Of a DNA stretch of 64,000 nt, positions 12,982 through 26,694 are shown piece by piece. Positions within the stretch are counted from its first letter, which is position 1, and every line of letters starts with the position of its first letter. The position numbers were made by a program, and so were the translations under genes. The notes beneath the pieces are model-generated. The model saw only the letters and a list, made by a program, of their open reading frames with translations. It ran no database searches and had not been told where the DNA came from. Source of the DNA: Strongyloides papillosus (taxonomy: Eukaryota > Nematoda > Chromadorea > Rhabditida > Strongyloididae); assembly GCA_005656395.1 (NCBI GenBank), contig SRSI01000037.1, forward strand, positions 310,001-374,000, read 5' to 3'.

Positions 12982-15960
12982 ATTAACAAAAGATCATTTT
13001 ATAAAAAATATCAAATATGTAATCAGCTGTAATATATATGTTAGATTAGGTAATAATATTTTTTTAATAACAAGACAAGAGAAATAAAAGTGATACGTTA
13101 AATTGATAAAGATAAAAATATTGACAACGTGAAAAATTAAAACATATTGAAAAGGTATAAATTGCGTTTAGATTGCAGTTATCATTAGCCGGAAAGCGAT
13201 ATATTCTTACATATATATAATATATTTATAAAATATCCACTCTCGTTTATTTATATTTTACATATAAGGAAGATGATCACAGCTTCAATTTGTTTAAAAA
13301 GCACTAAAACATTATGTTTCTAAAAATTAAAAAAAAAGTGATATATCAATACTTAAATTATGTAATTTTTTACTAGGCAACCTGTTAATAAATATAGATA
13401 AAAAAATAAAAATAAATGTCTTTTCAATGTAGAAAATATTAGTGATACGGCTGATAGATACAGTCTTAATGTGATACTTTTAAATAATAAAAAAATTTTA
13501 AACAAATGTAAATTTATATTAATGACATTAGACCCTAAACTTTAATTTATAAATATATATATAAAAATATATACATTTAATTATTACAATGAATAAAACT
13601 TATTTATAAAACAACAAGAGATGTTAATTATTAAAATGAAGTTGTTATCATTAGTTAAACTAGAAGGAAATACTTATAAAGATAATTTTATGACTATCAA
13701 TAGACCCAGAAGTTTTTTTTAATATATGCGTAAAGCTGCTAATTCAACATTTAGGATTTTGTTAGATAAAAAAAATATTTAATAAAAAGTTGTACTAAAA
13801 AAATGCAAAATCAAATCCGTACTGTTAATAACCCCAAAGATTAGCAATGGTAGAAAGGAAAATAAAAAACTATAAACAATTATGTGTTTTACCATCGAAT
13901 TGGATATATAAAATTAGGACATAAAAAAATTTTAAATAGTGCACTTATTTAAAGAAAAAAATAATTTTTTATCACTTTTTTATACTACGTTTTTTAAATG
14001 TCGGAAAATTAATAAATTTTTACGATTATTTTTTCTTATATAAATGTTTCAGCATTATAGAAAGTATTATCTAAGTGTACTAAAAGAAATATGAATATTA
14101 TTTATATAACAAGACTATTTATAATGATGAAAGAATTTTTTCTTTAATATTTCTAATAGAAACATTATAGAAAAAAAAATATAAGTGTTGTTGATGAGTT
14201 AAAAAAAGCATTTGCAATATTCAGGTAAATGACAATAATTAAATGATGTTTGTAAAATGTTTATATAAAACATATAGAAAGTATACTTATTTTATGCTAA
14301 TACTTTATTATTCGCCTAGTTTAATGGTGAAAAATATAATGACTATTTTTTCTTAGCTATTTCAAATAAAATAAATATTGATAAATAGACAATGAACGTG
14401 GGGAGAAATGTTATATACGGATTTCTGTGATAATATTTAATAAGGAATTATCTTTTCCTTTTCTCAATACATATAATAATAGTAATTTGTTATCTTATTT
14501 GTAAAAATAAAGTTGAAATATTAATAAAAATTAACATACAACTTTTAAATGATAAACCGAAACTAGCTACACAACAATTTATTTGGCGTTTCATTTTGAT
14601 AACTCTTGTACATTACAATCTCTTTTCATTAAATTGTCTTCATAAATTACATTAACGCTAATTTTATCAACATAATAAAAGAAATTCCTACATTGTCAAA
14701 GAGTAATAATGTATCAAATAGTTTATGAAAAAAAAATTAGTTAAATAATTAGTGGTCGGTAATGATTCTAAAATTAACATGCTTATAAAAGTAATTTGAA
14801 AATAATTTGAAAAAAAATTTGACAACATAATAATGGTTAAAAATCAAATTATAGTAGTTTATAAAAAGTATAAAATGTAAATGTTAATATATTAAATAAA
14901 AGTTATTTAAGATACATAAAAATATATTAATAAATATGTTTAGGTGGAGGGAAATTTAAAAACAACGGCATATTGTATCATTTTTATCCTAAGGGTAAAG
15001 AGGATATAATGTTAAAAAGGTAAGATTAGTACAGGTATAGATAACTAAAATAATTATATACAAATGATATAATATAATAGAAATGGTTAATATATTTATG
15101 ATTCACTAGCTCTTTAGGGAATTAGCCAGGTAATGTAGCTTAAATTATTAAAGTAAGAACTTCTATATTTTATGTTTAAGGATATATACACATTTGCAAC
15201 TCTATTTCCCAGAAGGATATAAAATTGTTAAAAGAATTATTAACAAGTGAATGTATTTTAAAAGTTTCCTGAAAATTAATATATTTGATAAAATATTCAT
15301 ACAATCGTCTTTTCACATTTCTTAATTAAATAACAAAATTATTAAAGTTTTAGAAATAAAGAAAACACGAGTGAGCTGTAAAATAAAAAATTAAAACAAC
15401 AGAAATAGAATATCTATATATTTATATGTATATAATATATTTATATATTATCTTCGGTACCTTTTAATATTAATTTTACATTTAAATAAAATATTGTTAA
15501 GTTATAATTACCAAATACCGTTACAATATTACATAAAATTATATTATAATATAATATATTAACCAAAAACTAAGAAGAAAATTATTTTTAACTTTACCAG
15601 TATATAATTATATATAAATATATTTTTTATGAATATTTTATAGACCTATATTTTAATAATAATGAAATTTGTTTCAATTACAATGCACTAAACGGTTTTA
15701 AAAATAAAAAAGATTCAATAAGTGTTATTGTTTAATAAAATTTTTGCAATAAAATGCGTGGTATGTGATAAAAGATAAGTTGATGGACTATTTTACTTAT
15801 ACAATATTATATAAGATAGTTTGTTCATTAGAAGTACACGTTAATACAAATGTAGTTAGTTTAGTTAAAAATATCAAACCAATTATACAAAATAAAATCA
15901 AAGTTCAACGAAGAAAAGTCTATATATTATAAGATCTTCAATGTTATATTGATATATCAA
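12982..15960. other. 3-kb AT desert
   Basis: Runs of A and T and short TATATA tracts dominate. I find no open frame above noise, no splice-linked exons and no RNA-gene fold that I can identify by eye. It must contain the promoter of the ELM2-SANT gene near 13000 and the 3' end of trm-1 near 15960. Confidence 0.5.
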
Positions 15961-17593
15961 TCAATTGAGAGAAGAGTTTTTCACATACTTCTTAATGAAT
16001 CCTGCACGTATACTGTTAACAGACCCCTTAGCCTTTTGTTTTGGGCCCCAATTTTTTACCTTTATTACATTGGAAACGTAATAGATCAAGTTTCTTTGAG
16101 GTAGAAACAGCCAATGGGTGGGGATTAAATTAACCTCATGTTCAATTTCTTTTGCAATTATTCTTCTACCCGGATGTTCATCTGGAAATTTATCAACACA
16201 TATATTATTTTAAGTGCAATTGACCGAACAATGTCCCATAACATATTTTGTGGACAGTCTGTTTTAATTGCTGTGGGTGATGTGTGAACTTGTGAAACAC
16301 GATATCCAGCATTTAGTATGCTGATTTTAGAACTGTGTGTTTTGGTGCTGCACACTTCAAAACATTCATTAATTGATCGTGATCATAATATAATGGAACA
16401 TCAGGTAACTCTTCAGATATGAGACTTAAAAAACCCTCTAATCTTCTATGTGTTCCTAATTCTTTTTCACTTGGTAATTCTTTTAATTGTTTAAGGAGTC
16501 TTTTAACAAAATCCATATCATGTATAGGATCTAAATACAATGGACCTCCGACATGAAAAGTACCATTACAGTTATCACATTTTCCGTTTTCATTTATACA
16601 TGACGTGTTAAAATGTGGTGCTTGATATTTTTCACCCTTCTCCGTCTTTGTATATTTAATTAGTTTTTGAAAATGGAATGAATGACAACCAGAACAGGTA
16701 AGAACATTCCCAAGTTTACTATAAAAAATTTATAATTACTTTGACATATAAAGAAAAACATACCGGACAGAAGTCTTTGCTTCTTTTTGTGAACTTTTAA
16801 CACGAACAAAAACACGAATGTAAAAATCTATAGAACAAGAGAGGAGAGGAGTTATGTATCTACCATATTTGTTAGCATGAGAATCAATACATCTAAGTAA
16901 TATACGTAAAGCCATTTCATGACAACTCTTATGTTTCAATGGAACAGAATTATATTTGATATAACACGTTTCAGGGGTATTTCCGCATAAAACTGCCATA
17001 TCTGTACATGTTACCATTAAAATACCGCCATCGGCAACAGATTGTACGGCACTATCAATGAATATGGAGGCTGATCCGTAAGGATCCAAGTCAATTGCTG
17101 AGAATCTCTTGGATACAGAACGATTTTTCATCATACAGTCAATTGCATCTCCATAATGAGGTTCCACAATATTTTCAACATTATTTAATTCAATATTCCT
17201 TTTTATAATCTCAACGGCATTCTTTGAAAAATCATTAGCAACAATCTTGCTCACATTTGGTACTTCCTGAGCAAATCTTAGAGCTCTTAAACCTGATGCG
17301 GATAGAGCGTCTAAAATTGTTATCCCCTCATTATTTTCTTGTTTTGCCTTCTTTTCAGGTGGTACTCCTTCTGTTACATTCTCTCCTTCATTTTCTCTAT
17401 CAGCAACAAATTGTCTGAGAACAGTAATACTAGAATTAAAAATATTTTATCAAAAGAATTATTTAGAGATAAAAAAATCTTACGTTAAATCTCGATTAAA
17501 TTCCTGTACAGGATTATAAAATGCTTCTTTTTCTCCATCGAAGTAAAGTTTTGCCTTTCCTTCTACAACCTCGTATTTTGCTGATGTTGACAT
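15961..17593 (-). CDS. trm-1: tRNA (guanine26-N2)-dimethyltransferase, frameshifted 3' end
   Basis: Trm1 dimethylates G26 of tRNAs using S-adenosylmethionine. Exons 17484-17593, 16764-17429 and 16718 downward join in frame. They carry the SAM-binding core ([15 protein letters not shown], then [13 protein letters not shown]), the catalytic DLDPYGSA and the [11 protein letters not shown] motif, and a Cys-rich zinc-binding stretch ([24 protein letters not shown]). After KHTVLKSA (about 16318) the sequence keeps matching the family only by changing frame four times: ILNAGYRVS, then [10 protein letters not shown], then [23 protein letters not shown], then [11 protein letters not shown], ending at 15961. 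Each change is one base in or beside an A or T run. No nonsense substitution is needed otherwise. Either an assembly error cluster or a recently broken gene; I favour the former, since the first 1.1 kb is clean. Confidence 0.85.
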
Positions 17594-18940
17594 TTCTTCT
17601 TATTATTATTATTAATGTCTCAAACAAATTGTAATAAAAATTTACAGTCTCAAATGTAACAATAATAATTTTTAAAATTTATTTAAATTTGGAATAGTGA
17701 TTTGGGGAATCGTTTATTTTGATAAGAGATAACAAAAGGTAAGGTGATGTTCCTTTGCCTCAATAGTTGTAGGTACCATTTCATGGACCAATTTTATTTC
17801 TACCACTGTTTTATTAATTTAAAATTCATAAAAAATTAAAAAGTCATTTTCAGATCAACTTTTCGTGATAATTTCTAAAAATAGGTGATGTTATCTGTGT
17901 AATATTGAAGGAATGAAATGATTTTATATTTAATATTTTATAATTCCAGTTTAAACATAACAACTATTTCAATAATAAATGATATTTTTAAGTTGAACAA
18001 TTCCTATGTTTTCCATTATTCATATCTGTAGTTTTTTAAAACATATTTTACAGTCTGAAACACCAATGGGTGAAAGCTCAGTAAATACAACTGATTTTTC
18101 ATATTTACTTTTTATTTAAGCATTAATCAAATAAAAATTTTATGGCAATATGAGCCTTGTATTGTAATAAACAAATATTTAATCACTTTTAAATATTCAT
18201 GATCAATAATTAATGAAGATTATGATGCTGAAATTTTTTATATATTCAAGTTTTAAGGGAAACACCATAAATATTTTTTGATATAAAGTATTTATAAACA
18301 TTTTAAGTTGAATAATATGATTACAGTACACATTTTAGATGAGTCAGCGATTAAAAAATGTTATATCAAAATAAATATTATCATTAAAATATTTCTTTAT
18401 AATAAGAGTTAATTATCATATTTTTTAATAATTCTTCCAAAATCCATTAAATATTCAATTCACTTGTTTAAAGATTCCTTCTAAATCATAAAGAGTATTT
18501 ATAAACTATTGAAAGAAAAAATAATTAAATGCAAATACATAAACTACAATATAAGTATTTAAGAATGTAATTTTTTAATTTTTAATGTATTCAATGAGTT
18601 TCTAAAGTAAATACCAATTAAAAAGTATCTTTTGTTATTTGTGTATTGTTAACAATTACTGTCCTCTTTTCTTATTATTTGTAAAATATAAAATTGTTGT
18701 TACAAGATTAAAAATTATAACGTAACAAACATAATTTTGACAATATTATTGAGGTAATTTTGAAATTCACATCCATAAATGTATAATGAGATATTTTAAT
18801 TAAATGGGAAATGGTTTTTGTTGGAATTTTTGAAAAAGTTATATTTTATTCAACTTTCTAAATTGTTTACTTTGTAATTATATAAAATATAGAAGAGAAA
18901 TTTAAATCAAAAAACTGATTTCCTATTCAAAAACCTATTT
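17594..18940. other. Intergenic, no supported gene
   Basis: AT-rich sequence between the divergently placed trm-1 start and a relic at 18953. It contains the trm-1 promoter. I could not find recognisable F-box-family sequence here, although the relic that follows suggests that a gene body once lay at its right end. Confidence 0.4.
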
Positions 18941-18952
18941 TTACTAGATGAT

Positions 18953-19533
18953 TTGCAAATAATAATAATTAATCCAAAAAAACACAAATTGTGCATCTAT
19001 TTTTATGATATATTTGATGGTTTATGTATTTTTTTATTGTGATATTATTGTATTTTATATGGCTTCATATAAAAATTGAATTGTCTTTAAATGCAATAAA
19101 AGCTTTTTAATTATTTATACGTAATACTTTCATTTTTAACTATTGTTTTATTTTTACTATGGGAATATTGTTATCGGAAAATATATTTCTTCCGTTATAC
19201 ATATCATTCTTTAGTTCATTAATTTAATCCCTATACAATATAACTTTTAGAACTTTGAAAGAATTTGATGAATACCCAACTCTTATAACATAAAAAAGAT
19301 ATTTTGAATTATAAATGTTAGAATTTTGTTGCATACTTTGTTTTAAGTATAATTAAAAAAATATAAGATATGAATCTACTTATAAAAGTAACAAAAGGAA
19401 GTTTTTATATATTTTTATGATATTAAAAAGTGGACACATAAAACTTTACTTTAAATACCGATAAAAATAAACTTTAAATTGTTTTTAGACAGGGAATGTT
19501 AAAAAAGCATATTTTATATAACAAATACTTATA
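18953..19533 (+). repeat. Upstream copy of F-box gene 3' flank, with C-terminal CDS relic
   Basis: This stretch aligns along its length with 22091-22680, the last codons plus downstream flank of the F-box-like gene. Exact or near-exact blocks include cacaaattgtgc (18982-18993 against 22114-22125), aaatgcaataaaagc, atatttcttccgttat and gacaggaa/gacaggga. The first about 90 bp correspond to the coding end of a paralogue but are no longer open. It is what remains of a tandem duplicate whose gene body was lost or diverged beyond recognition. Confidence 0.7.
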
Positions 19534-20351
19534 ATATAAAAAGACAAAGATTTTTATAAAAATCAATTTTATATTAATAAATATTCATTTCTATCCAATT
19601 AAAGCATTTTTTGGTTAAATGATTAAATTCAGTAGAAATTAAACATATAATTATAAAGCAAAAAAAAATGTACATTTCATGTGGTAATCAACATGTTCTA
19701 GGATTTTAATAATCATATAGTAAAAGATTATATCTCATCTCACAAACATTATTCTTCTGGAAAACTTATATGTACATAATTAGGAAATGAATTAGTCATT
19801 ACATTTATAAGTAAATATGAAACATACAAAAAGCTTTAAATATAAGTTTTCCCAAATGAATAAGCATGTCGATACATTAGATATTTGAAAAAGTTTACAA
19901 AATAAATTCAAAACGATTTACAATTTTCTGTTGTATCTTGTATAGTACATGAAGAGTTTTAAACAATATTATGGAGTAAAATTACAGGAATCATGGAAAT
20001 TGAAAAATTTTTCTTTTGTGGTATTCAAGGTGACGTGATGTTACCAAAACAACTATTTTTTGCTAACGACAATAACCAAATTAATTTTTATTATCATATT
20101 TTTATAGTAATTAAATAGTTTGAATTTATACAAAAACAGTGAGATATAACAAATAAATTAGAATAATAATTGAATAATATGTAAATTTATTATGATTACT
20201 TTTGTATTATTTTGAGCTATGTCCCAATAACTGAAAAAAATTAATTACTTAAATATTAACCAAGTTCTGCAATATATTTTGTAAGTGATTTATAAAATAC
20301 ATTGTTATCAAAAAACACAACTAACAACTGTCGTTCATATCAAAGAGAAAT

Positions 20352-22168
20352 ATGCCCAAAAAAAGACTTTTCATTTCAAAAAATTCTCAACCTTCTAGTA
20401 AAAAAATCAAATTAACGGATGAAAATGGTAAGTTTAAATAATATCAATGATTTTATTTTCATCGCATCTTTCAGAATTGATAACAGAAAAAGTAGAAAAT
20501 GACAAAGAGATCTCCGTCCCATTGACTGCAGCAGAAAAAGTTGGGAGAAATATGGATCTTATGAATTTAATTATAAGAAACATAGATAATGTTGAAGATA
20601 GGAAAGGTATTGCAGAATCGTGCAAAGCTCTCAACATTTTATGCGGCAGTAAGAAATCTCATGTAGAATTCTACAAATACGACATGAGGGAAAAGCGCAT
20701 ACTAAATTTTCCCCGTGATGAACCATTACTCATAATTTTTGGTGAAATACTTGTCATAAGCATTTCGCGCTACTGTAGAAGTATGACCAAAAAGTTGGAA
20801 ATGATTAGAAGCAAAATTTTGATGAACAAATATAAGATAAAAGCTTTAGAAATTAGAAATTTACCTGCTGGATATTTTAATTTTTTTAAAGAACTAGATT
20901 GTTTTGAAAGTGTTAATACAGTATATTTTGACGTATTAAAATCCGACCACATTCCTCTGCGGATTTTCAATGAATGGAAAAATTTGAAACCTGATACTTT
21001 AATATTTGGAAATGTTTATAGATCTAATTTTGAATACAGAGATTCAGAAAGAGCGCTTCATTGGAATGAAAATTATACTTTCCCAGAAAGTATAAAACAT
21101 GTACATTTAATTTGTGGAGGAGAAAACGTTGATTGGATGGCAAATGCATTAAGAAATTTTAATCACTATGAACTCGAATCATTAACATTAGTTTCTGGAA
21201 AAAATTCTGCGGAAATCTTAACAGCGGACTATATGAAATCTATTGTTTCGATTGCACGTTATTTCAAAGAGGTAATATTTTCATTATGTTACGATGGATT
21301 TTTACCGTCAAATGAATATTTTAGACAAACATTGAGCTGCTTCGCTGGAGTTGAAAGCTGTGACATTATAATTGATTTTAATTTTAATGTTGCAAAATGC
21401 GATGTCGATGTTTGGGTAGGTAATGATCCCTCCAATAGAGAAGAAAACGATGCATTAAACTTCAACTTGTATGAAAATGTCTCATTAGATGATAGGTATT
21501 TACATATAAAGTGTGTTGAAATACATGATAATATTTGGGGTGGCGATTTTTTGGACGAAGATGAAATAATGAATATTCAAGATGGATTATCAAAGATGAA
21601 AAATCTCTTAACACTTGAAGTCAATTTTTTTATAATGCCTAGAAATTTCGATAGCTCAAGTTTATTTTGTGCTTTAAATGGAAATTTGAAGAATATCAGA
21701 TTGCGTTTCCTTGATGAATGTTTCGATGAAAATGATCTAAAAACCCTAGCAAAATATTCCCCAAATATTGAAAATATATTTTTAGAAGAGGTAGAAGAAC
21801 ATGGAATAACAATAAAAATGGTAACTTCATTGTTTAAAAATCTAAAAGGGCTTAGGATTAATTTTGATTTTCGTTACCCTACCAAGAATGTTGTGATTGA
21901 TTTAATTAAGGAAGATGTAATCAATGGAAATCATCTGTTAGATTGGCCAAAACTAAATTTTCTATGTGTTCATTTTAGACAACCGGACGTAATTGAAAGA
22001 GAACTATTAGATGCTGTAGATAGAAATACACCTAGGAAGCCAGGACAGTTTCTAGTGAATCGGGATATTATGGACGACGGTGTGAGCATGTGGCAAATTA
22101 TCATCGAAAAAAGCACAAATTGTGCCTACATTTTTAATAATATATTCGACAATTTGTACATTTTCTAA
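20352..22168 (+). CDS. F-box/LRR-like protein of a nematode-expanded family
   Basis: Exon 1 (20352-20427) and exon 2 (20475-22168) join through a 47-bp intron (GTAAGT donor, CTTTCAG acceptor) to 589 residues. The N-terminus is basic (MPKKRLFIS, KKIKLTDEN) and may act as a nuclear signal. Residues about 52-90 (MDLMNLIIRNI...SCKALNIL) resemble an F-box-like helical module. The rest shows irregular leucine-rich strands (for example LESLTLVSG, LKNIRLRFLDE, LKGLRINFDF), typical of substrate-recognition parts of SCF ubiquitin ligases. Motif conservation is weak, so the F-box call is inference from layout and from similarity in style to the broken F-box gene at 42577. Its 3' flank is duplicated upstream at 18953-19533, showing past local duplication. 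No substrate can be suggested. Confidence 0.65.
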
Positions 22169-22680
22169 CTGTAACATTATAACACTTAATATTTTTTATA
22201 AATAATTAACTTTCTCTAAATGCAATAAAAGCCACGTAATTATCTTTACCTAATACTTTTATTTTTAAATATTATTTTTTCATTGTTATTATGTTAATAT
22301 TATCACCGAACGGACATATTTCTTCCGTTATAACATATCACTTAATAGTTCATGAATTTGATCCCTAAACAATTTTGCTCTTAGGAGTTTGAAAAATGTT
22401 TGATGATTACTCAAATCTTATAATAAAGATAGGAAATATTTTTGATTATAAATTTAGTGTTTTTTTACATGTCTTTGTCTTAAGTATAAATGAAATAATG
22501 CTAGATATGATTCTGTTTATAAAAGTAATAAAAGAAAAAGGTTATATATATTCTTTATGATATTTAAAAAATGGACACCTAAAACTTTATATTAAATACT
22601 TATAGAGATAAACTATTAATTCATTTTTAGTTCTTTTTTAGACAGGAAATATTAAAAAAGCTTATTTTATATATATAAAA
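22091..22680 (+). repeat. Downstream copy of F-box gene 3' flank
   Basis: This is the partner of 18953-19533, covering the last about 25 codons and about 510 bp of 3' flank of the gene at 20352-22168. Divergence is moderate, with many small indels, so the duplication is not recent. Confidence 0.7.
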
Positions 22681-24064
22681 AAAAGTTGTTCTCATTTATT
22701 ACATGTGCACATGATTTGTATAATGAAAACAGTTTATCTTAATATATAAATCATGATAAATTTTTATGCAAAATTCAATATATGCAAGTAATACCTGATT
22801 TTGTTCTTATATTTCAACACAATTATGTTCTTATTATAAGAATTTGCTTATTAAAAATTTTTACTCTGGAGATTTAACATAAAAATAAATACCTTGTATA
22901 ATGAAAAACTTTTAATTTAGCTATTTATAGTTTCAAAAAATTGAAAATTAGAACTTTTAAAAGTCCTATTTTTTATAATTTATCTTATATAGTTTGGAGT
23001 TTATAATTTAAAAAACAAATTTTTGTTTTTATGCAATTAAAACATATTGTTTGTTACATTATCTTTCAATAATACATTTTTTAAAAGTGACTATTTTTAT
23101 AAAAATATCTGCAATCTTCTTAAAATTTTGCACAGACGCAATATTTTTAAAGCCTTTTACCTTTCAGCAAACAATATTCTTCAATAAAGTTATGATATAT
23201 TTTAGATTGTATATAAAGGCTTTTCAACTTCATACTTACATAAAATATATAGATCTTTTATTTACAATAACAAAAAGCTATGCAAAAATCACTGTTATAT
23301 AGCTAATAGCTTTAAGTTTCTATAATATCACATATTGTTTGAATTGTCACTATTATATTTTTTTTGACAAATGAAATAGTTTTAAATTTATATTAATTAA
23401 TTACTTTATTTGATTGTCTTACTAAAATAATGACGAAAATTATATGCCATTATGTGACATAATAAAATATTTCTGATATAACCTAAAATGACTATTGTAA
23501 AAATTTTTTATATAAATTTTATTGGCACATAAGGCTAAGTAAGACGACGTTTATAATGTATTCCATTCCTCATTTTAAATTGTTAAAATCAAGCGACAAT
23601 AAACTTTTATAAAATGACATTACTTTAACAATAAGGCATTGATTTTGTTGCGTTTTATAATGTTTATTACATTGAAAACTATTGATATTAATGTTTCTTT
23701 TTCCATCTTGTTGCAATTGATATATCTTTTGGTACTATTAGTGATTGACCTTTAAACACATTTTTTTGAATATTTATTTCACATTAGTGACAATATTGAT
23801 GACAGTGAAGGGATTAAACTTATTATACAAACTTAAAGAAATGGCCTATTCGTCATTTTTTGTTATTTTTATTTTATAAAAGGTTTTTTTACATTGTATT
23901 AATTGTTGTATATTATCACAAAATCGTCAACCCAATAAATTTTTTACCCATTGATTGAGTTAAAGTTGTTGAATAATAATTTTTTTCGTGTTCATTCTTT
24001 ATCGTTGAAGTATATTTATTGATAAAGTTTCTTTATCCCAATTTATAATATTATTTTTTTAAGG
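22681..24064. other. Intergenic, no supported gene
   Basis: AT-rich sequence. An 83-codon plus-strand frame (23051-23302) is rich in Phe, Ile and Lys codons, as expected from composition, and shows no motif. The last 50 bp end in a T-run plus AAGG just before the helicase ATG, possibly a trans-splice acceptor. Confidence 0.5.
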
Positions 24065-26694
24065 ATGGTTAATCTTGAATCAACAAACATCTCTACTAAC
24101 ACTAACAACACTAACCAAAATTTAACTGATGGAGGATTGATAAGTGATGAAACTGATTTGAAAATCACTAGAAAAAGGAAACAGACATTTGATTGGTTGC
24201 AAAAAAAAGTCCTCAAAATAGTAAGGTCAGATGATACTTTGACATCTTCATGTGATACCACATTGCCAGGACAAAATGGTGGTGCTGATAGACATTATGC
24301 AGGAACAGAAAAAAATTATGCTTATGTATTTGATGACAATACTGGTGAAAATATCCAAAACAAAAGGAAGTGCCAAGAAGGCGATATTCAGTATAATGAT
24401 GAATTATCACGGTTATTAAGGTAATAATAGATTTTTTTTGTTTATATTCTTTTTTCATTTATAGTGCAAATGATGATAGAATTTCTAAATCAAAAGAATT
24501 CTATGATATATCAAACTTAGACGAGGATACATTAATTCATCCGGGATTAAGAATTATAAAAGAGCTTGGATACATAGAGGAGAATTTATTTAAACCACTT
24601 CAAAAAGTGGCAAAATCTTCAGAGCTGCTAAAACAATTCCACCGTCAAGCCTGTTATACTTTAATAAAGGAGGGAAAATTCAAAGACACAAGCGAGTTAG
24701 CTGAGCAGCAGTTTCAAATCCTTCGGACACTAATTGACTTAACCAATCAAGCTTATGATATTAACTCCTACTCGGTTGTGGATTTCAAGTATGTTTTACA
24801 ACCTGGTGAGACGGACATTAAATTTGTCGTGGATATTGACTTTGGAGAGTCCATCAAAACTTCAGTCCTAAAGACATCTCACTTTATTCCTGGTGAAAGG
24901 TGTTCTTTAAAATTCAAGTTCCAAAAGGCAAAGAAGGAGAAAAATAGTGAAGTCGAGAGGATTGGTTTTATTTATATGATTTATTTCGAGGATGACGATA
25001 CGGAGGTTCAGAGACTTTCACTCGGTGTAAACTTTACCTCCGAAGTTCGGTCCTTGTTTACGACCGAAGATGAGTTAAAATCACTATACCAAGATGCAAC
25101 GTCAACAGAGTTTTCTCTATCAATAGTGGATGATTTTGCCTACGAAAGCCCTGATGAAATAAAAAAACTGTTAGATGCTGGTTTCAAAACTCCGGGAGGA
25201 AAAATTCTAGCTAATATGCTCCTTACTGAGGCACTGACTTTGGATGAACCTCAATCAAATGCAGTTGACGATACTTATGATATCATATCGGAAACAAAAT
25301 TAAATGAACAACAAGAAGAGGTGTTAAGGAATGCTTTAACAGGTATACCAATCATCTCCGTTAGATCTCCACCTGGTACCGGAAAAACCTTTGTCGCTGG
25401 GACTATTGTGAACAACTCTCCGGAGAAGTATACCTTCTTTATTTCTGAATCAAACCAGGCATGTAATGCCTTTGCTACTATTGTTAACAAAATTAACTCT
25501 CCAACATTGAGACCTATAAGATTATTGTCAAAAGTCATTGAATTGAAGAAAGGAAAAAATGTATGTTATGAGGAGGAGGCTGTTATGGCTAAAGTAATGA
25601 ACAATATCACAGTTAACTTAACTCCTAAGGAGGAAGCGCTAATAGAAGAATACAAATCAATTAAGGAAACATGGAAAGACCCTAATTGGAGATCCGGACA
25701 AGACCACATTACACTTAAAAAATTCTTCAACAAAATGGTCAAAGTCACAATGAAGTACGAGAGGCTGTTTTTCAAAATTTATAAATGCAATCTCATTATA
25801 ATGACTGCTGATTATGCTAAGAAGATATTCAAGTCAAGGAGTTATAGTAGTTTCCAACCAAATCGGATCATCATAGATGAAGGTAGTCAAATGTGCTTGG
25901 TTAAATATTTGGAAGTCTTCACTACGTACCCGGATGTTCAGTACATCATCTTTGGTGATGACAAACAACTAAGACCTTACATCCCATTTGATGATGAGGC
26001 TAGGAGAATTGATAGTGTAATGGTTGACTCGGTAATGAATCGGACACTAAAGGATGATTACATCAAAAAGTATAATCTTATCTGTTCGTATAGAATGCAT
26101 CCTAAAATTTTGAAACTTGTTTCGAAAATGTTCTATGACGATAAATTGAAGTGTGGGGTGACTGCTGAACAAAGGAATCTATTGACAAGCAAATTTTCAA
26201 AACTCCGTTACCCATACTTATTCGTAAACACTAAAGGATCATCATCTGAAGTTGGTAGCGGTAATTCATTAAAAAATGACATTGAAGCAGAGGCTGTCAT
26301 TACAATCCTTGAAATGTTTAAGGAAAAGAAAATCCCTCCAAGTGAGGTAACAATCATCAGTATGTACAAAAGTCAAACGGAAAATATAAGTGATAGACTT
26401 GACAAGGATTACATCCCTCAGATCTGTACAGTTGATTCATTTCAAGGAAGTGAAAATGAAATCATAATTCTCTGTACGACTAAAGCAACTGCTGATCACA
26501 AAGGATTTGTATCTGACTTTTTAAAGGATGAAAATCGTATTAACGTTGCATTCTCTAGAGCAAAAAGTGGATTGATTATTTTGGGAGATAAAAATTGCCT
26601 GTTAGGTCCCCCGATCTGGACAAAAATCATAAATTATTTAAAGGATGAAAGGAGTTTCTGTAGCATAAAAGATCTGGAAATGATTTTTTCTTGA
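24065..26694 (+). CDS. UPF1/ZNFX1-type superfamily 1 helicase
   Basis: Exon 1 (24065-24420) and exon 2 (24465-26694) join through a 44-bp intron to 861 residues. The C-terminal half is an SF1B helicase core: Walker A PPGTGKT (421-427), motif II IIIDEGSQ (about 588-595), motif III FGDDKQLRP, motif IV/V CSYRMHP and VDSFQGSENEI, and motif VI NVAFSRAK. These match the AAA_11/AAA_12 arrangement of the UPF1, SMUBP2 and ZNFX1 families that unwind RNA or DNA. The N-terminal 400 residues are unlike the CH domain of UPF1 and contain no zinc cluster that I can see. Motif II reads DEGSQ in place of the usual DEAxQ. It has no close neighbour in operon distance; eRF1 starts 730 bp on. It may be a lineage-specific helicase with a small-RNA or defence role, but that is not shown. 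Confidence 0.88.

Noticed and set aside
23051..23302. 83-codon Phe/Ile-rich frame
   Set aside because: Composition-driven; hydrophobic stretches here follow from T-rich DNA and are interspersed with no conserved residue.
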